A stretch of DNA of 64,000 nucleotides from Anoxybacillus tepidamans PS2 (GCF_000620165.1 NZ_JHVN01000011.1:62001-126000), one strand, 5' to 3'; positions 50,596-59,849 are shown, numbered from the stretch's first letter. Translations and numbers: made by a program. The notes: a model not told the origin generated them from the sequence alone.

Positions 50596-51036
50596 TTATC
50601 TATAAAAAGTAACGGTAAACGCAATAATTAGAATAATAATCCATACTAAAACAATAAATAGTAGTTTATTAACATACAGAGCATTGTAGGCAATTCCGAC
50701 GCCGACAACAGAGCCGACAGTGATTTCGCCCGTCGATAACGGAATGCCCATGATGTTTGCGGCGAATAGAGGAATCGCGGCAGCTGTCAAAATAATAATA
50801 ACGATTTGAATCGTTAAAATGGACGATGGGATAATCCCGGAACCGATTGTCTTCACGACTTCTCCTCCCCCGAGGCTGCCGAGGAAAACACCGATACTGC
50901 ATAGCGGAAGAGCAACATATCTTCTTTTGATCGCACCGGATTCATATGCCACTCCCATTGCTGCAGCCGCACCGCTCGCCCCAATGTTCATTGCAAAAAA
51001 GAAGGAAATAATAAAAGCTATTGTCGTGAGCATCAT
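50596..51036 (-). pseudogene. cysP: CysP-like sulfate permease (Pit family), N-terminal half only
   Basis: The 146 residues match the first half of CysP: FFFAMNIGASGAAAAMGVAYESGAIKRR near residue 12, GGGEVVKTIGSGIIP near 55 and GIPLSTGEITVGSVVGVGIAYNALYVNKLL near 95, with four to five membrane helices. B. subtilis CysP has about 354 residues with two homologous halves; the second half is missing, and sat begins 45 bp later. I call it truncated, probably non-functional. A half-size protein working as a dimer cannot be excluded. It overlaps cysH by 4 bp and the frame is intact. Confidence 0.6.
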
Positions 51037-51749
51037 TGTTTTTCCTCGTGCAGATTATGAAGACCGCATTCCGTTTTTTCGCTTCCGGCCCATCTCCCTG
51101 CCCGCAAATTGTTTAAGTCGTTCACAGGCAATGTGCACGTTTCGCAACCAATGCTCGGATAATTGTAATCATGCAGTTCATTGTAAGGCAAATCATTTAG
51201 TCTAATGTAGTTCCAAACATCTTCCCATGTCCAATAAATGATTGGACAAATTTTTATTCGTTGAAATTTTTCATCTCTATTAATAAAATCAATATGTTTC
51301 CTAGCATCCGATTGCTCACGCCTTAACCCTGAAATCCAAGCTTTTGCTTCCGCTAGCCTTTCCTTAAGAGGAACTACCTTACGAAGATGGCAGCAAAGAT
51401 TTGGATTATCCTTCCATAATTCGTTGCCATAAAACTTCTCCTGCTCCTCAAGACTAATCCGAGGCTTTACCATTTCAATATTTAGGCTAGGATACTTTTT
51501 CTTTATTTTTTCAATCACATCGTAAGTTTCTTTAAAATGCAGCCCTGTATCTAGAAACAGTACAGTGGCGGTTTTGTTAACTTTGGAAATCAGATCGATC
51601 AAGACGACCCCTTCCGCCCCGAAACTACAGGCATATACCACTTTGTCGCCATATTCACGATAAGCCCATTTGATCACATCCATATAATCAGTCATTTGCT
51701 TTATTGCATTTTCTACATATTTTCGGTCCCATGTCTCATATGTCAGCAT
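51033..51749 (-). CDS. cysH: Adenylylsulfate/phosphoadenylylsulfate reductase CysH
   Basis: I start at MLTYETWDRKYVENAI (51749), giving 238 residues; AAGGAG is 12 bases away, so the start is slightly uncertain. The PP-loop-type domain contains ACSFGAEGVVLIDL near 40 and LDTGLHFKETYD. The iron-sulfur cysteine pairs CCHLRK near 121 and GCETC near 204, plus the catalytic ECGLH at the C-terminus, mark the [4Fe-4S] APS reductase branch. It makes sulfite using thioredoxin. It is first in the operon and divergent from the sulfolactate genes. Confidence 0.94.
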   Translation of the reverse strand: MLTYETWDRKYVENAIKQMTDYMDVIKWAYREYGDKVVYACSFGAEGVVLIDLISKVNKTATVLFLDTGLHFKETYDVIEKIKKKYPSLNIEMVKPRISLEEQEKFYGNELWKDNPNLCCHLRKVVPLKERLAEAKAWISGLRREQSDARKHIDFINRDEKFQRIKICPIIYWTWEDVWNYIRLNDLPYNELHDYNYPSIGCETCTLPVNDLNNLRAGRWAGSEKTECGLHNLHEEKQ

Positions 51750-51991
51750 TTTTCTGGTTAACTCCTTTCTATTACAAATCGTTATCATCTGTTCTATTTA
51801 CCAATTTGTTTTTACTGACTCGTAAACTAGGTCAAAACCTATAGGCAAAATATTCACGCAAGATAAAAATGTTCTTCGTAAGAAAGCCTAATTATAACTC
51901 CATCTAAACTTTATCAATAATGGGTAACATTGGTTAGCATGGGTGAATATAATTCTTTTGACCTTGAACATAAAACGAGGTGGAAAACACG

Positions 51992-52675
51992 ATGACCATT
52001 ACGATATACCAGGGCAATGACCAAAAGCTGAGAGCCTCTGATATAAACATCGTCATTGATGTCATTCGCGCTTTTACCGTTGCGCATTACGCATTTCTTC
52101 ATGGCGCCAAAAACATTTTGCTTGTTCCGTCCGTTGAGGAAGCATTCTGGTTAAAATCAGCACATCCTCATTACCTATTGGCCGGGGAGGTGAACGGTCT
52201 AGCAATTCAAGGGTTTGACCTAGATAATTCTCCAAAACGTCTCTTATCCCACGATGTAAAAAATAAAACGTTGGTCCAAAAGACAACCAATGGGGTAAAG
52301 GCGACACTGAATTCCTTGAACGCCGAAAATGTTTTCGTAACAGGTTTTTCAAATGCGAAAACGACTGCAACCTATGTTCGAGACTTAGGGAAAGATCTTT
52401 CCATCAACATCATTGCCTCTCATCCAACGGGGGATGATGATCTGGCTTGCGCCGAATATATCCGAGGGATTATTAAAGGAGAGAATGGGCCCACAGCGTC
52501 CGATGTAATGAATCGAATTAAAAACTCGTTTGCTGCGCAAAAATTTTATGATCCAAACAGATGTGAGTTTAACCGTGAAGATATTGATTTTTGTATGCGT
52601 GAGATAAATAGCGATTTTGTAATGTGGGTGAACAAATCCAAAGAAATACCAACAATTGAGAGGTTAAAAATATGA
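51992..52675 (+). CDS. yitC: 2-Phosphosulfolactate phosphatase (ComB/YitC-like)
   Basis: I start at MTITIYQGNDQKLRASDIN (51992), 8 bases after GAGGTGG, giving 227 residues. DINIVIDVIRAFTVAHYAF near 17-35, LAGEVNGLAIQGFDLDNSP and LVQKTTNGVKAT near 90 are the ComB-family signatures, with Asp and Thr/Asn residues for Mg2+ and phosphate. It removes phosphate from (R)-2-phospho-3-sulfolactate. The 3' end overlaps the next gene by 4 bp. A TATAAT at 51948-51953 could be a -10 element, but no good -35 or sigma-G promoter is seen. Confidence 0.88.
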   Translation: MTITIYQGNDQKLRASDINIVIDVIRAFTVAHYAFLHGAKNILLVPSVEEAFWLKSAHPHYLLAGEVNGLAIQGFDLDNSPKRLLSHDVKNKTLVQKTTNGVKATLNSLNAENVFVTGFSNAKTTATYVRDLGKDLSINIIASHPTGDDDLACAEYIRGIIKGENGPTASDVMNRIKNSFAAQKFYDPNRCEFNREDIDFCMREINSDFVMWVNKSKEIPTIERLKI

Positions 52676-53451
52676 GCGATTCTGCACTTCTCTTACCAAT
52701 AAGAGAATCAAAACCGAGAAACCGCGGGATTACTATTTTAATTGATAATGGTGTTCCATTAAATTATTTTAAGGATACAATTGATAGCAACGAAAATTTC
52801 ATCGATTTTGTCAAGTTCGGTTGGGGAACGTCGCTTCTTACCAAACATATAGAAGAGAAAATCGCTTGCCTCAAGGAAAACGATATTCAATTCTTTTTTG
52901 GCGGCACGTTATTTGAGAAGTTTTGCAGTCAAGGAAAAGTGGAGGATTTTTATCATTACTGCAAGACATACGGCTGCAAATACGTTGAAATTTCTAATGG
53001 TACTATAAACTTAACAAACAAAGAAAAAGCAAAGTTCATTTCTGAGTTTTCCCAAGAATTCCATGTGTTGAGCGAGGTAGGAAACAAAGACTGCGACAAA
53101 TCCGCCCTGCAAAGCCCTGCTGAATGGCTTGAGTATATTATCGAGGACCTTGAAGCCGGAGCAGAAAAAGTGATTACTGAAGCGAGAGAGAGCGGAACGA
53201 GCGGTTTATGCCATCGCAATGGCGAAATTCGCCAAGGATTAATGGACGAAATCATTTTCTCTGGAATCAATATTGATCGTATCATTTTTGAAGCACCTAC
53301 GAAAACAATGCAGACTTACTTTATTAAATTATTTGGTTCTAATGTAAATCTAGGGAATATACCGTTTGCAGATGTCATTCCTTTAGAAACATTAAGATTA
53401 GGCCTGCGCTCTGATACGTTTTATTGCTTTGAACAGGAGGAAAACAAATGA
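52672..53451 (+). CDS. yitD: Phosphosulfolactate synthase (ComA/YitD-like)
   Basis: 259 residues of the TIM-barrel ComA family. RGITILIDNGVPLNYFKD near 18, FVKFGWGTSLL near 46, YGCKYVEISNGTINL near 104 and the phosphate/PEP region VITEARESGTSGLCHRNGEIR near 165 match the B. subtilis YitD type. It adds sulfite to phosphoenolpyruvate, giving (R)-2-phospho-3-sulfolactate. 4-bp overlaps on both sides show a coupled operon. Sulfite supply from the divergent cysH is a sensible link (inference). Confidence 0.9.
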   Translation: MSDSALLLPIRESKPRNRGITILIDNGVPLNYFKDTIDSNENFIDFVKFGWGTSLLTKHIEEKIACLKENDIQFFFGGTLFEKFCSQGKVEDFYHYCKTYGCKYVEISNGTINLTNKEKAKFISEFSQEFHVLSEVGNKDCDKSALQSPAEWLEYIIEDLEAGAEKVITEARESGTSGLCHRNGEIRQGLMDEIIFSGINIDRIIFEAPTKTMQTYFIKLFGSNVNLGNIPFADVIPLETLRLGLRSDTFYCFEQEENK

Positions 53452-53846
53452 GAGATACAAATAAGGTGTTTCATCTTGCGATTCCTTGTAAAAATCTCGA
53501 TGAAACCGTTGATTTTTATGAAAAGCTCGGGTGTCGCTTAGCAAGACGCTACAACGATAGAGTCACTTTTGATTTTTTTGGCGATCAACTCGTCTGCCAT
53601 CTCAGCCCTGAGAACATTGAAAAGCAGCCGAAAATGTACCCTCGGCATTTTGGCATTACATTTATTAATGAAGAAGAATTTTATCATGTTTTAAATATGG
53701 CCAAAGAAAAAGAGCTTCCTTTTTTCCAAGAACTGATGGTTCGGTTTGAAGGAAAACAGGAGGAGCATGTAACTTTCTTTTTAATCGATCCAGCGAACAA
53801 CCTATTAGAATTTAAGTATTACCACGATGTGAACATGGTGTATTAG
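53448..53846 (+). CDS. VOC-superfamily (glyoxalase/dioxygenase fold) protein
   Basis: 132 residues with two beta-alpha-beta-beta-beta modules. VFHLAIPCKNLDETVDFYEKLGCRL at the start, VCHLSPENI, RHFGITFINEEEFYHVLN near 63, and FFLIDPANNLLEFKYYHD at the C-terminus are typical. Possible metal ligands are His9, a central His and the Glu of LLEFK. It overlaps the ComA-like gene by 4 bp, so it should work on a related compound, perhaps as a lyase, epimerase or dioxygenase. Substrate unknown; I know of no assigned VOC step in sulfolactate synthesis. Confidence 0.8.
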   Translation: MRDTNKVFHLAIPCKNLDETVDFYEKLGCRLARRYNDRVTFDFFGDQLVCHLSPENIEKQPKMYPRHFGITFINEEEFYHVLNMAKEKELPFFQELMVRFEGKQEEHVTFFLIDPANNLLEFKYYHDVNMVY

Positions 53847-53894
53847 CGAATCAAAAATATATCAGGGGACGTTGCTTCATTGAAAAAATATGGC

Positions 53895-53950
53895 TATGAA
53901 CCTCCCACCTCCACTCCGTTAAGAGGTGGGAGGTTTCTCGTTGAATATGT
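53895..53950. mobile_element. IS200/IS605-type end relic, copy 2
   Basis: A perfect 10-bp stem CCTCCCACCT (53901-53910) with AGGTGGGAGG (53924-53933), then TTTCTCGTTGAA and TATGT (53946-53950). Stem, tail and TATGT align with copies 1 and 3. It lies between the VOC gene and the yitE-like gene and could also act as a terminator for the first three genes, although the T run is short. Confidence 0.5.
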
Positions 53951-54076
53951 GAAACAATTCAAAGGAAATACTGTACATAGCTCCGTTGTTTTTTACTAGA
54001 AGTTATTAAAAAGCATGAATGAACATATATAAATACATGAAAAATGATCTTCAATAACATATCAAGGATGATTTTT

Positions 54077-54733
54077 GTGAATAACTATTTAAATCATGAT
54101 TCGTTCGTCGTTTTTCGCATATTGTTAAGAAAGTACCTTCTAGTGATTGCAGGAAGTATGATACAAGGCTTTGCTATGGGGGTTTTTCTTTTCCCCAACT
54201 CCATTCCTTCAGGCGGGGCCGGCGGGATTACAGTTTTGCTTAACTATATATTCCATATTCCAGCAAGCCTTGCATTATGGCTTGTCAATGCATCGATGCT
54301 CGTCGTTGCCTTTCGCTATTTAGGAAGCGCAAGCACAGTAGGCACACTGATAGGGATCACTGTTACTTCTCTCTCGGTTCAATTTTTTGAATCGAATTTG
54401 TACATGCCTTCCCCCAATGTTTGGATTGATCTTTTCATTGGCTCATTTTTTTTAGGTGTAGGAGTGGCCATCCTTATGCGGCAAGGGGTCTCGCAAGGGG
54501 GAATTGGCATCATTGCTCTCATTATCGCAAAATCAAGAAGAATCAACCCTGGAAAACCTCTCTTCTGGATTAATGGCAGTATTTTTATAATTACTGGCTA
54601 CATTATTGATTGGAAAATTGTTATCCAAGCTATTTTTTGTCAATGGATGTCCACTCAAATTGTCGATTGGTTATATAGCCTCCACATTCCGCGAAAAACG
54701 TCTTTCTCTGCGCTAGGCTGGCGCCGAAGATAA
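54077..54733 (+). CDS. yitE: YitE-like, YitT/UPF0750 family membrane protein
   Basis: I favour the GTG at 54077 (xNNYLNHDSFVVFRILLRK) spaced 6 bases from AAGGATG, giving 218 residues; upstream ATGs are possible. About five to six helices carry the YitT signatures GSMIQGFAMGVFLFPNSIPSGGAGGITVLL near 27-56 and LMRQGVSQGGIGIIALIIAK near 135. The usual C-terminal DUF2179 domain is absent, as in the shorter YitE type. In B. subtilis yitE lies next to yitC-yitD, which supports the assignment. Function is not established; transport is a guess. Confidence 0.8.
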   Translation: MNNYLNHDSFVVFRILLRKYLLVIAGSMIQGFAMGVFLFPNSIPSGGAGGITVLLNYIFHIPASLALWLVNASMLVVAFRYLGSASTVGTLIGITVTSLSVQFFESNLYMPSPNVWIDLFIGSFFLGVGVAILMRQGVSQGGIGIIALIIAKSRRINPGKPLFWINGSIFIITGYIIDWKIVIQAIFCQWMSTQIVDWLYSLHIPRKTSFSALGWRRR

Positions 54734-54796
54734 TTGTCTGCCAATGCTGCATACAATAATGCCCAAAAAATGAACGTGGGGGAATCCTCTCTAAAC

Positions 54797-54851
54797 AATG
54801 CTCCTCTCCCCTATACCCTATTTAGAGGGAGGAGACTCTCGGCGGATATGT
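54797..54851. mobile_element. IS200/IS605-type end relic, copy 3
   Basis: An imperfect CT-rich/GA-rich hairpin (about 54801-54834) is followed by ACTCTCGGCGGA and TATGT (54847-54851), the same tail spacing as in copies 1 and 2. With copy 2 it brackets the yitE-like gene. No transposase gene is present. Confidence 0.42.
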
Positions 54852-54858
54852 TAAATAA

Positions 54859-54888
54859 AAAAGAGGCCAGATTTTTTCCGGCCTCTTT
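54859..54888 (-). terminator. terminator of the YitG-like transporter gene
   Basis: The stem AAGAGGCC/GGCCTCTT with a T run on the minus strand, about 40 bp past the transporter stop codon. Confidence 0.88.
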
Positions 54889-54926
54889 CTCATTGACGCG
54901 TTGATTGCTCCGATGAAACACCCTCA

Positions 54927-56216
54927 CTAGATAATATTGCCGCCTGAAGGCAACAAATCATTAATATCTTGATCGGTTAATGTGTTTCTCCCTAGCTTAT
55001 TCGGGTTTTTCTCTTTGTCCTTTTGATTGACACGGATCATTGTTAAAGCAAGCAGGCCAACCACAAATGTAAGCCCTGCGATAGACATAAACATCCCTAT
55101 TTTCGACCAACCCATCAACCTCCCAAAAACTGGAGGTCCTATAGCTACACCTAAGAAGCGGACAGACCCGTAAAGCGATGTCACAAATCCTCTTCTTTCC
55201 TTTCCGACAGCGTTAGTGATAAAACTGTTTATACAAGGCAATACGAGCCCGGTTCCTACACTGCTCAATGTTAAAATCGAAATAAATGGGATTAACCGGG
55301 AGAAAAATGCTAGCGTGGCGTAAGAAATTGTCATAAAAAGAAACCCGACAACGATTAAAATTTTCATCAACCGTTGCCGTTTGCCAATTTTGGCACCGGT
55401 TATATAGGATGTTGTGCACATGACCAATAACGGAATAGCGAGAATGAGTCCCTTTTTAACTCCGTCAATTTGATGATTCTTTTCTAATATGTCGGACAAA
55501 TAAAAAAGAATACCGAAAAGTGTAAAAAGACAAGTAGCCCCCGCTAGGTAAGCCGTGAACAGCCACCTTCCTTCATGTTTGAATACACTTAACAATCCTT
55601 TTACATATTTCCCAAACGGAGGCGGCTCTTTCTTTTTCTCTTTCTCCTTAATAAAGATCCAAGCCAATATGATCGAAACAACACAGAAGGCCGGAAAGGC
55701 AAAAAATACGCCATACCATACAAGCAGTGCAATAAGAGATCCTAAGATCGGCGACAATACTTTTCCGAAACCATTCGATGCCTCCACAAGTCCCAATACT
55801 TTGCTTTCCTCTGATCCTTTAAAAAGATCCCCGGTAAGCGCCATCGCAATCGGAGCTGTGCCAGCCGCCCCGATTCCCTGAAGAGCCCTCCCGATCAGAA
55901 CCCATATATAGGCATTGGAAAATGCGCTGGAAGCGAACCCCGCTAATAGCCCACCAATTCCGTAAAGAAAAAGGGCAGGAATAATAATCGCTTTTCGCGA
56001 AAATCGATCGGATAAATAGCCTAAAATGGGAATAAAAATAGCGGCCGTTACCGAAAACACCGTGATCGTAAGACTTACCTGGAATTGTGAAATATCGAAC
56101 TCAGATTTCATCCTAGGTAAAATTGGTATTAGCATCGAATTTCCCAACGTCATAATGAGTGGAATGGAACTAATCGCTGCAATGGTCATAGCGGAATGTC
56201 GTTTATTAGCTTCCAC
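54927..56216 (-). CDS. yitG: Major facilitator transporter, YitG-like
   Basis: 429 residues with 12 predicted helices. The MFS loop 2-3 motif is [13 protein letters not shown] near residue 65 and motif C-like [24 protein letters not shown] near 110-133 suggests a drug/H+ antiporter-type exporter. A charged central loop ([13 protein letters not shown]) lies near 190. A YitG MFS protein accompanies yitC-yitD-yitE in B. subtilis, so a role in sulfolactate movement is a reasonable inference, not shown. It is convergent with the yitE-like gene and has its own terminator. Confidence 0.78.
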   Translation of the reverse strand: MEANKRHSAMTIAAISSIPLIMTLGNSMLIPILPRMKSEFDISQFQVSLTITVFSVTAAIFIPILGYLSDRFSRKAIIIPALFLYGIGGLLAGFASSAFSNAYIWVLIGRALQGIGAAGTAPIAMALTGDLFKGSEESKVLGLVEASNGFGKVLSPILGSLIALLVWYGVFFAFPAFCVVSIILAWIFIKEKEKKKEPPPFGKYVKGLLSVFKHEGRWLFTAYLAGATCLFTLFGILFYLSDILEKNHQIDGVKKGLILAIPLLVMCTTSYITGAKIGKRQRLMKILIVVGFLFMTISYATLAFFSRLIPFISILTLSSVGTGLVLPCINSFITNAVGKERRGFVTSLYGSVRFLGVAIGPPVFGRLMGWSKIGMFMSIAGLTFVVGLLALTMIRVNQKDKEKNPNKLGRNTLTDQDINDLLPSGGNII

Positions 56217-56726
56217 TTACAGACACCTTCCTCGAGTCACTTTTTAGTTCTCATTTAGATTGTCCGTAAGCATTTTATTTTATCCTTGAATGCTACACGC
56301 ATTGTGACGCCATAGGGAACATCGGACACTTTTGAATTCCCAAACAGCATCTAACGTGCACTGCATATCAGTCTTGATACACAATCTCCTCCAATAAACG
56401 ACCAGCCTCATATTTGGCTAATGACCTCATTTTATTTTTACACCGCGCAGGAGAACATCTCTGGATTTTGCTTGTTGGAGTTCGCGTTATCTAGTCAATC
56501 CTTTTTCAATACATAACAAAAGACCGGACAACGCAATACATTTTCGCATTGTCCGGTTACCTTTTTGCAAAAGATGAAACTTATTGATCGCGGTCGTTTT
56601 TTACGCTAAACAATCGCTAAAAAAGCTACCAAACCGCTGCTGAGAGCGCAATCTGTTTCTAAAGTTGATTTACAATATTTTTTTCTGTACATAAACGATC
56701 CACAGAAAGACCACAAACCCATACAA
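56217..56726. other. 510-bp intergenic region, mostly featureless
   Basis: Between the transporter gene and the MMPL gene. It holds a hairpin with CCGGACAA arms (about 56526-56562) that could terminate the MMPL unit, 165 bp past its stop codon. Two tiny minus-strand frames (about 20 and 31 codons, beginning MRSLAKYEAGRLLEE and MLFGNSKVSDVPYGV) look like debris of lost genes. I see no ribosome binding site or family match for them. Confidence 0.5.
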
Positions 56727-59700
56727 TTACTTCATAAACGGCCACCAATTGGCTTTGCCAAACGTTTCGACGATGACAGGGATTAACAGCGGAAGAACAA
56801 TAAACGCATATAGCGCGAGCCCCGTTAAAATAATCGTGGCGATCTGCAATAAGGAAAGTACGCCAGAAGGATACATCGCGGCAAACGTCCCTCCTAAAAT
56901 AATAACCGCGGAAATAATGACTGTTCCCATATTTTTCATCGCCGTAATCATTGCTTCCTGCACTGGCATCTCCTTATATTCGTTAAATCGGTCCATAAGG
57001 AAAATGCTATAATCAATGCCAAGCGCCATCAGCATGACAAAAGCGAAGAACGGAACCGCCCAGTTAATGCCGTCATAACCGAGGCCGTTGACGAAAATAA
57101 GCTCTGTGACGGCCATCGATGTATAGTACGTTAAAACGAGCGATAAAATTAAATACAACGGCATAATCAACGAACGAAGCAACACGATTAAAATAAGAGC
57201 AATGCCAATAAACATAAACATGACGGTATGTGAGTAATCTTTTTCAGATACTTCGTTTAAGTCGGAATAAATGCTCGTAACACCGCCGATTCCTACTTTA
57301 GCATTTTCTAATTTTGTATCTTTTACAGCGCGTTCAACCGCTTGTTTCAGTTCTTTTATTTGGCTCATCGTCGCTGTTGAATAAGGATTTTTCTTAAAGA
57401 CGACATCAAATGTCACCACTTTTCCATCTTCCGACATGTACGCTTCTTTCGCCCGGGCAAACTCTTGGCTTTCTAGCACTTGTTTCGGCATATACCATCC
57501 AGCTAACTCTTTGTCTGGTGATGAAGAGAGATCGGATAAATACGTTTTCGCCGAACCAAGACCGCTCTCTACTTGCTTAAGCCCGTTGGCGCTTTTATCT
57601 AAGCCGGTAATAAGCTGATCCATTTGGCCGTTGAGCTTTGAAAATCCTTCTAATAACTGCTGCTGACCGTTGTTGACTTGACTTAGTCCATTTGAAAATT
57701 GCGGCAGTTGCTGAATGATTTTCGCTTGACCGTCCGCTGCTTTCTCCATTCCTTGCTGCAACTGTTTCAATCCAGCGATTAATTTCGTCATTCCTTCAAT
57801 TAACGCTTTTTGACCAGCAATAAGCTCGCTGAATGAACGATTTGCTTGACGAACGCCGTCGCTCGTTTTTTGCAGCGCTTCGTTTAACTGGACAAGACCA
57901 TCGGCCATCTGTTTCGACTGTCCAGCAAGCACTGCCACTGTCCCTTTCACTTGTTGGTACTCGGCATCCTGCTGCAATTCTGGATGCGTTTGTTGAACAT
58001 GTTCAAGCGAGCCATTTACTGTGGATAATTGTTGCGATAATGCCTGAATCCCTGTTTGCATCTGTTGATATTGCCCAACCAATGAAGACAGTCCAGAACC
58101 GGCTGTTTCATATCCTTGCAACAGTTGCTCGGCGCCTGCAAGCAGTTTTTTGGCATTTTCCTGAACAGCCGAAAGCCCATTTTTCACTTCGCCAGCTCCC
58201 ATCGCCCCGCCGCGGACTCCGTTTTCAATTTGCGACAGCCCTTTTTGCAAATCGCTGATTCCTGCTTTCAATCGCCCTGTCCCCGATACGAGCCCTTCAA
58301 TGCCGCTTGTTGCCTGTTCAAGCTTTGGCGTTGAAGCAGAAAGCTGCTCGTTTGCTTTGCTTAATCCTGAACGAATTTGCTCAATGCCATCGGCTCCTTT
58401 TCCAAGACCATCTTTCAACTGCTTTGCCTGCTTGGTGACAAACAATTGTTCAATGGGCTCTCCCGTTGGCCGTGTGATAGAACGAACATGATCGACTCCA
58501 TCCACTTTTTCTACTTCGCGGCTTATTTTTTCAATGAGCGCAAGATATTCAGGTGAATCCATCGTTTCATCGTTTTTCATGACAATTTGCGTCGGCATCG
58601 CCTCGCCCGGCTTAAAGCTTTTAGCGATAATATTAAACGCTTTAACTGACGCATAGCGATCGCCGATTTCTTCCATGGAATTAAAAGACAATTTACCATC
58701 ATACGTCAACAGCACCGGAAGAGTAATGACAGCCACTACTAAAAGCGAAACAAGCGGTTTGGCGAATGAAACACGGCCCGCCCATTCCCATAGCTTGCTT
58801 TGTTTATGCTCAAGCGTTCCTTTCGCCGGCCAAAATAGTTTTGGACCAAGCACAGCCATAAAAAACGGCACAAGCGTCATCAGCGCAATAAGCAAAACGG
58901 CAACGCCAACAGCCACAGCAGCCGCTGACTGGTACAATTTAAATGTCGAAAGCCCGATGGCCGCAAAACCGATCATAACCGCAAGCCCGCTAAACAACAC
59001 CGTCTTCCCTGCTGTTCGATACGTGGCTATAATCGCATCTGTACGATTTTCATATCTCGGCAGCTCTTCTTTAAAGCGGCTTAAAAGCAAAATACAATAA
59101 TCGGTGCCAATTCCAAATAACACAGCCACTAAAAACGTTTGTGTAAATGTTGAAAGCGGAAAATTCACGCGATCAACCAAGAAGGCCACGATCGACTGCG
59201 CCGCCATATACGTTGCTCCCACCGTAAGCAATGGGACGAAAGGAGCGACAAGCGAACGGAAAACAACAAATAGAACGACTAAAATAAAAACGAGAGTAAT
59301 TCCCTCTGTTTTTTTCAATCCTTCTTGCGAGCTTACAATCACGTCCTCATCAATCATCCAGCTGCCAGTGTAATAATGCGGGAGGCTAATGTTATCAATC
59401 GCCTTATAGAGAGCATCGCTAATTTCTTTAGCGCTTCGTCCTTTTTTGTCCAATTTAATCGATGTTAAAATCGTTGTGCCATCCTTAGAAACAAGCTGAT
59501 TTTTCAATTCTTTTTCATGAAACGGAGAAACGATTTGTTTGATGCCAATTTTTTCTTTATTATCTTCTAATTGCTGAATCGCTTTCTCCGCTTCTTTCCA
59601 ATCTTTGTCCGTCAGTTTTCCATTGCGATGAAAAACGAGGGCAACGCTCGTTTCATTGCCTTTTTGCTCTTTTTGCTGCACTTCATTTAAGATGTCCATT

Positions 59701-59849
59701 GCCAATGAAGACGAATACCCTTTCGGAACCGTAATTTGTCCCTTCTCCCGAACAAGATTGGCCATATTGGGCGCTGCCATCAACAACATAACGATAGCCA
59801 CGACCCAAGTAACTAAAACGAACCACTTTCCCCTCACGATGGCTCTCAT
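56727..59849 (-). CDS. MMPL/RND-family membrane transporter (YdfJ-like)
   Basis: 1040 residues. Two bundles of six helices (one N-terminal helix plus about 195-360; last bundle about 850-1030) surround two extracytoplasmic loops. TFTQTFLVAVLFGIGTDYCILLLSRFKEE near residue 235 and MLMALGIDYSIFLMDRFNEYKEM near 945 are the paired MMPL proton-relay/GXDY motifs. The second loop (about 460-780) is a long Gln/Leu/Gly coiled-coil repeat like the PIP/YhgE type. Such proteins export lipids or amphiphiles. It overlaps a MarR gene by 4 bp and is likely repressed by it. Confidence 0.88.
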   Translation of the reverse strand: MRAIVRGKWFVLVTWVVAIVMLLMAAPNMANLVREKGQITVPKGYSSSLAMDILNEVQQKEQKGNETSVALVFHRNGKLTDKDWKEAEKAIQQLEDNKEKIGIKQIVSPFHEKELKNQLVSKDGTTILTSIKLDKKGRSAKEISDALYKAIDNISLPHYYTGSWMIDEDVIVSSQEGLKKTEGITLVFILVVLFVVFRSLVAPFVPLLTVGATYMAAQSIVAFLVDRVNFPLSTFTQTFLVAVLFGIGTDYCILLLSRFKEELPRYENRTDAIIATYRTAGKTVLFSGLAVMIGFAAIGLSTFKLYQSAAAVAVGVAVLLIALMTLVPFFMAVLGPKLFWPAKGTLEHKQSKLWEWAGRVSFAKPLVSLLVVAVITLPVLLTYDGKLSFNSMEEIGDRYASVKAFNIIAKSFKPGEAMPTQIVMKNDETMDSPEYLALIEKISREVEKVDGVDHVRSITRPTGEPIEQLFVTKQAKQLKDGLGKGADGIEQIRSGLSKANEQLSASTPKLEQATSGIEGLVSGTGRLKAGISDLQKGLSQIENGVRGGAMGAGEVKNGLSAVQENAKKLLAGAEQLLQGYETAGSGLSSLVGQYQQMQTGIQALSQQLSTVNGSLEHVQQTHPELQQDAEYQQVKGTVAVLAGQSKQMADGLVQLNEALQKTSDGVRQANRSFSELIAGQKALIEGMTKLIAGLKQLQQGMEKAADGQAKIIQQLPQFSNGLSQVNNGQQQLLEGFSKLNGQMDQLITGLDKSANGLKQVESGLGSAKTYLSDLSSSPDKELAGWYMPKQVLESQEFARAKEAYMSEDGKVVTFDVVFKKNPYSTATMSQIKELKQAVERAVKDTKLENAKVGIGGVTSIYSDLNEVSEKDYSHTVMFMFIGIALILIVLLRSLIMPLYLILSLVLTYYTSMAVTELIFVNGLGYDGINWAVPFFAFVMLMALGIDYSIFLMDRFNEYKEMPVQEAMITAMKNMGTVIISAVIILGGTFAAMYPSGVLSLLQIATIILTGLALYAFIVLPLLIPVIVETFGKANWWPFMK

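Noticed and set aside
51942-51976. Possible sigma-G promoter (TGAATA ... CATAAAA) before the sulfolactate operon
   Set aside because: The spacer is 19 bp and the expected start would fall within the ribosome binding site of the first gene, so it is not a credible promoter despite the spore context.
57833-58258. 141-residue plus-strand frame inside the MMPL gene
   Set aside because: It is antisense to the coiled-coil coding region of a well-supported gene, with no ribosome binding site or domain.
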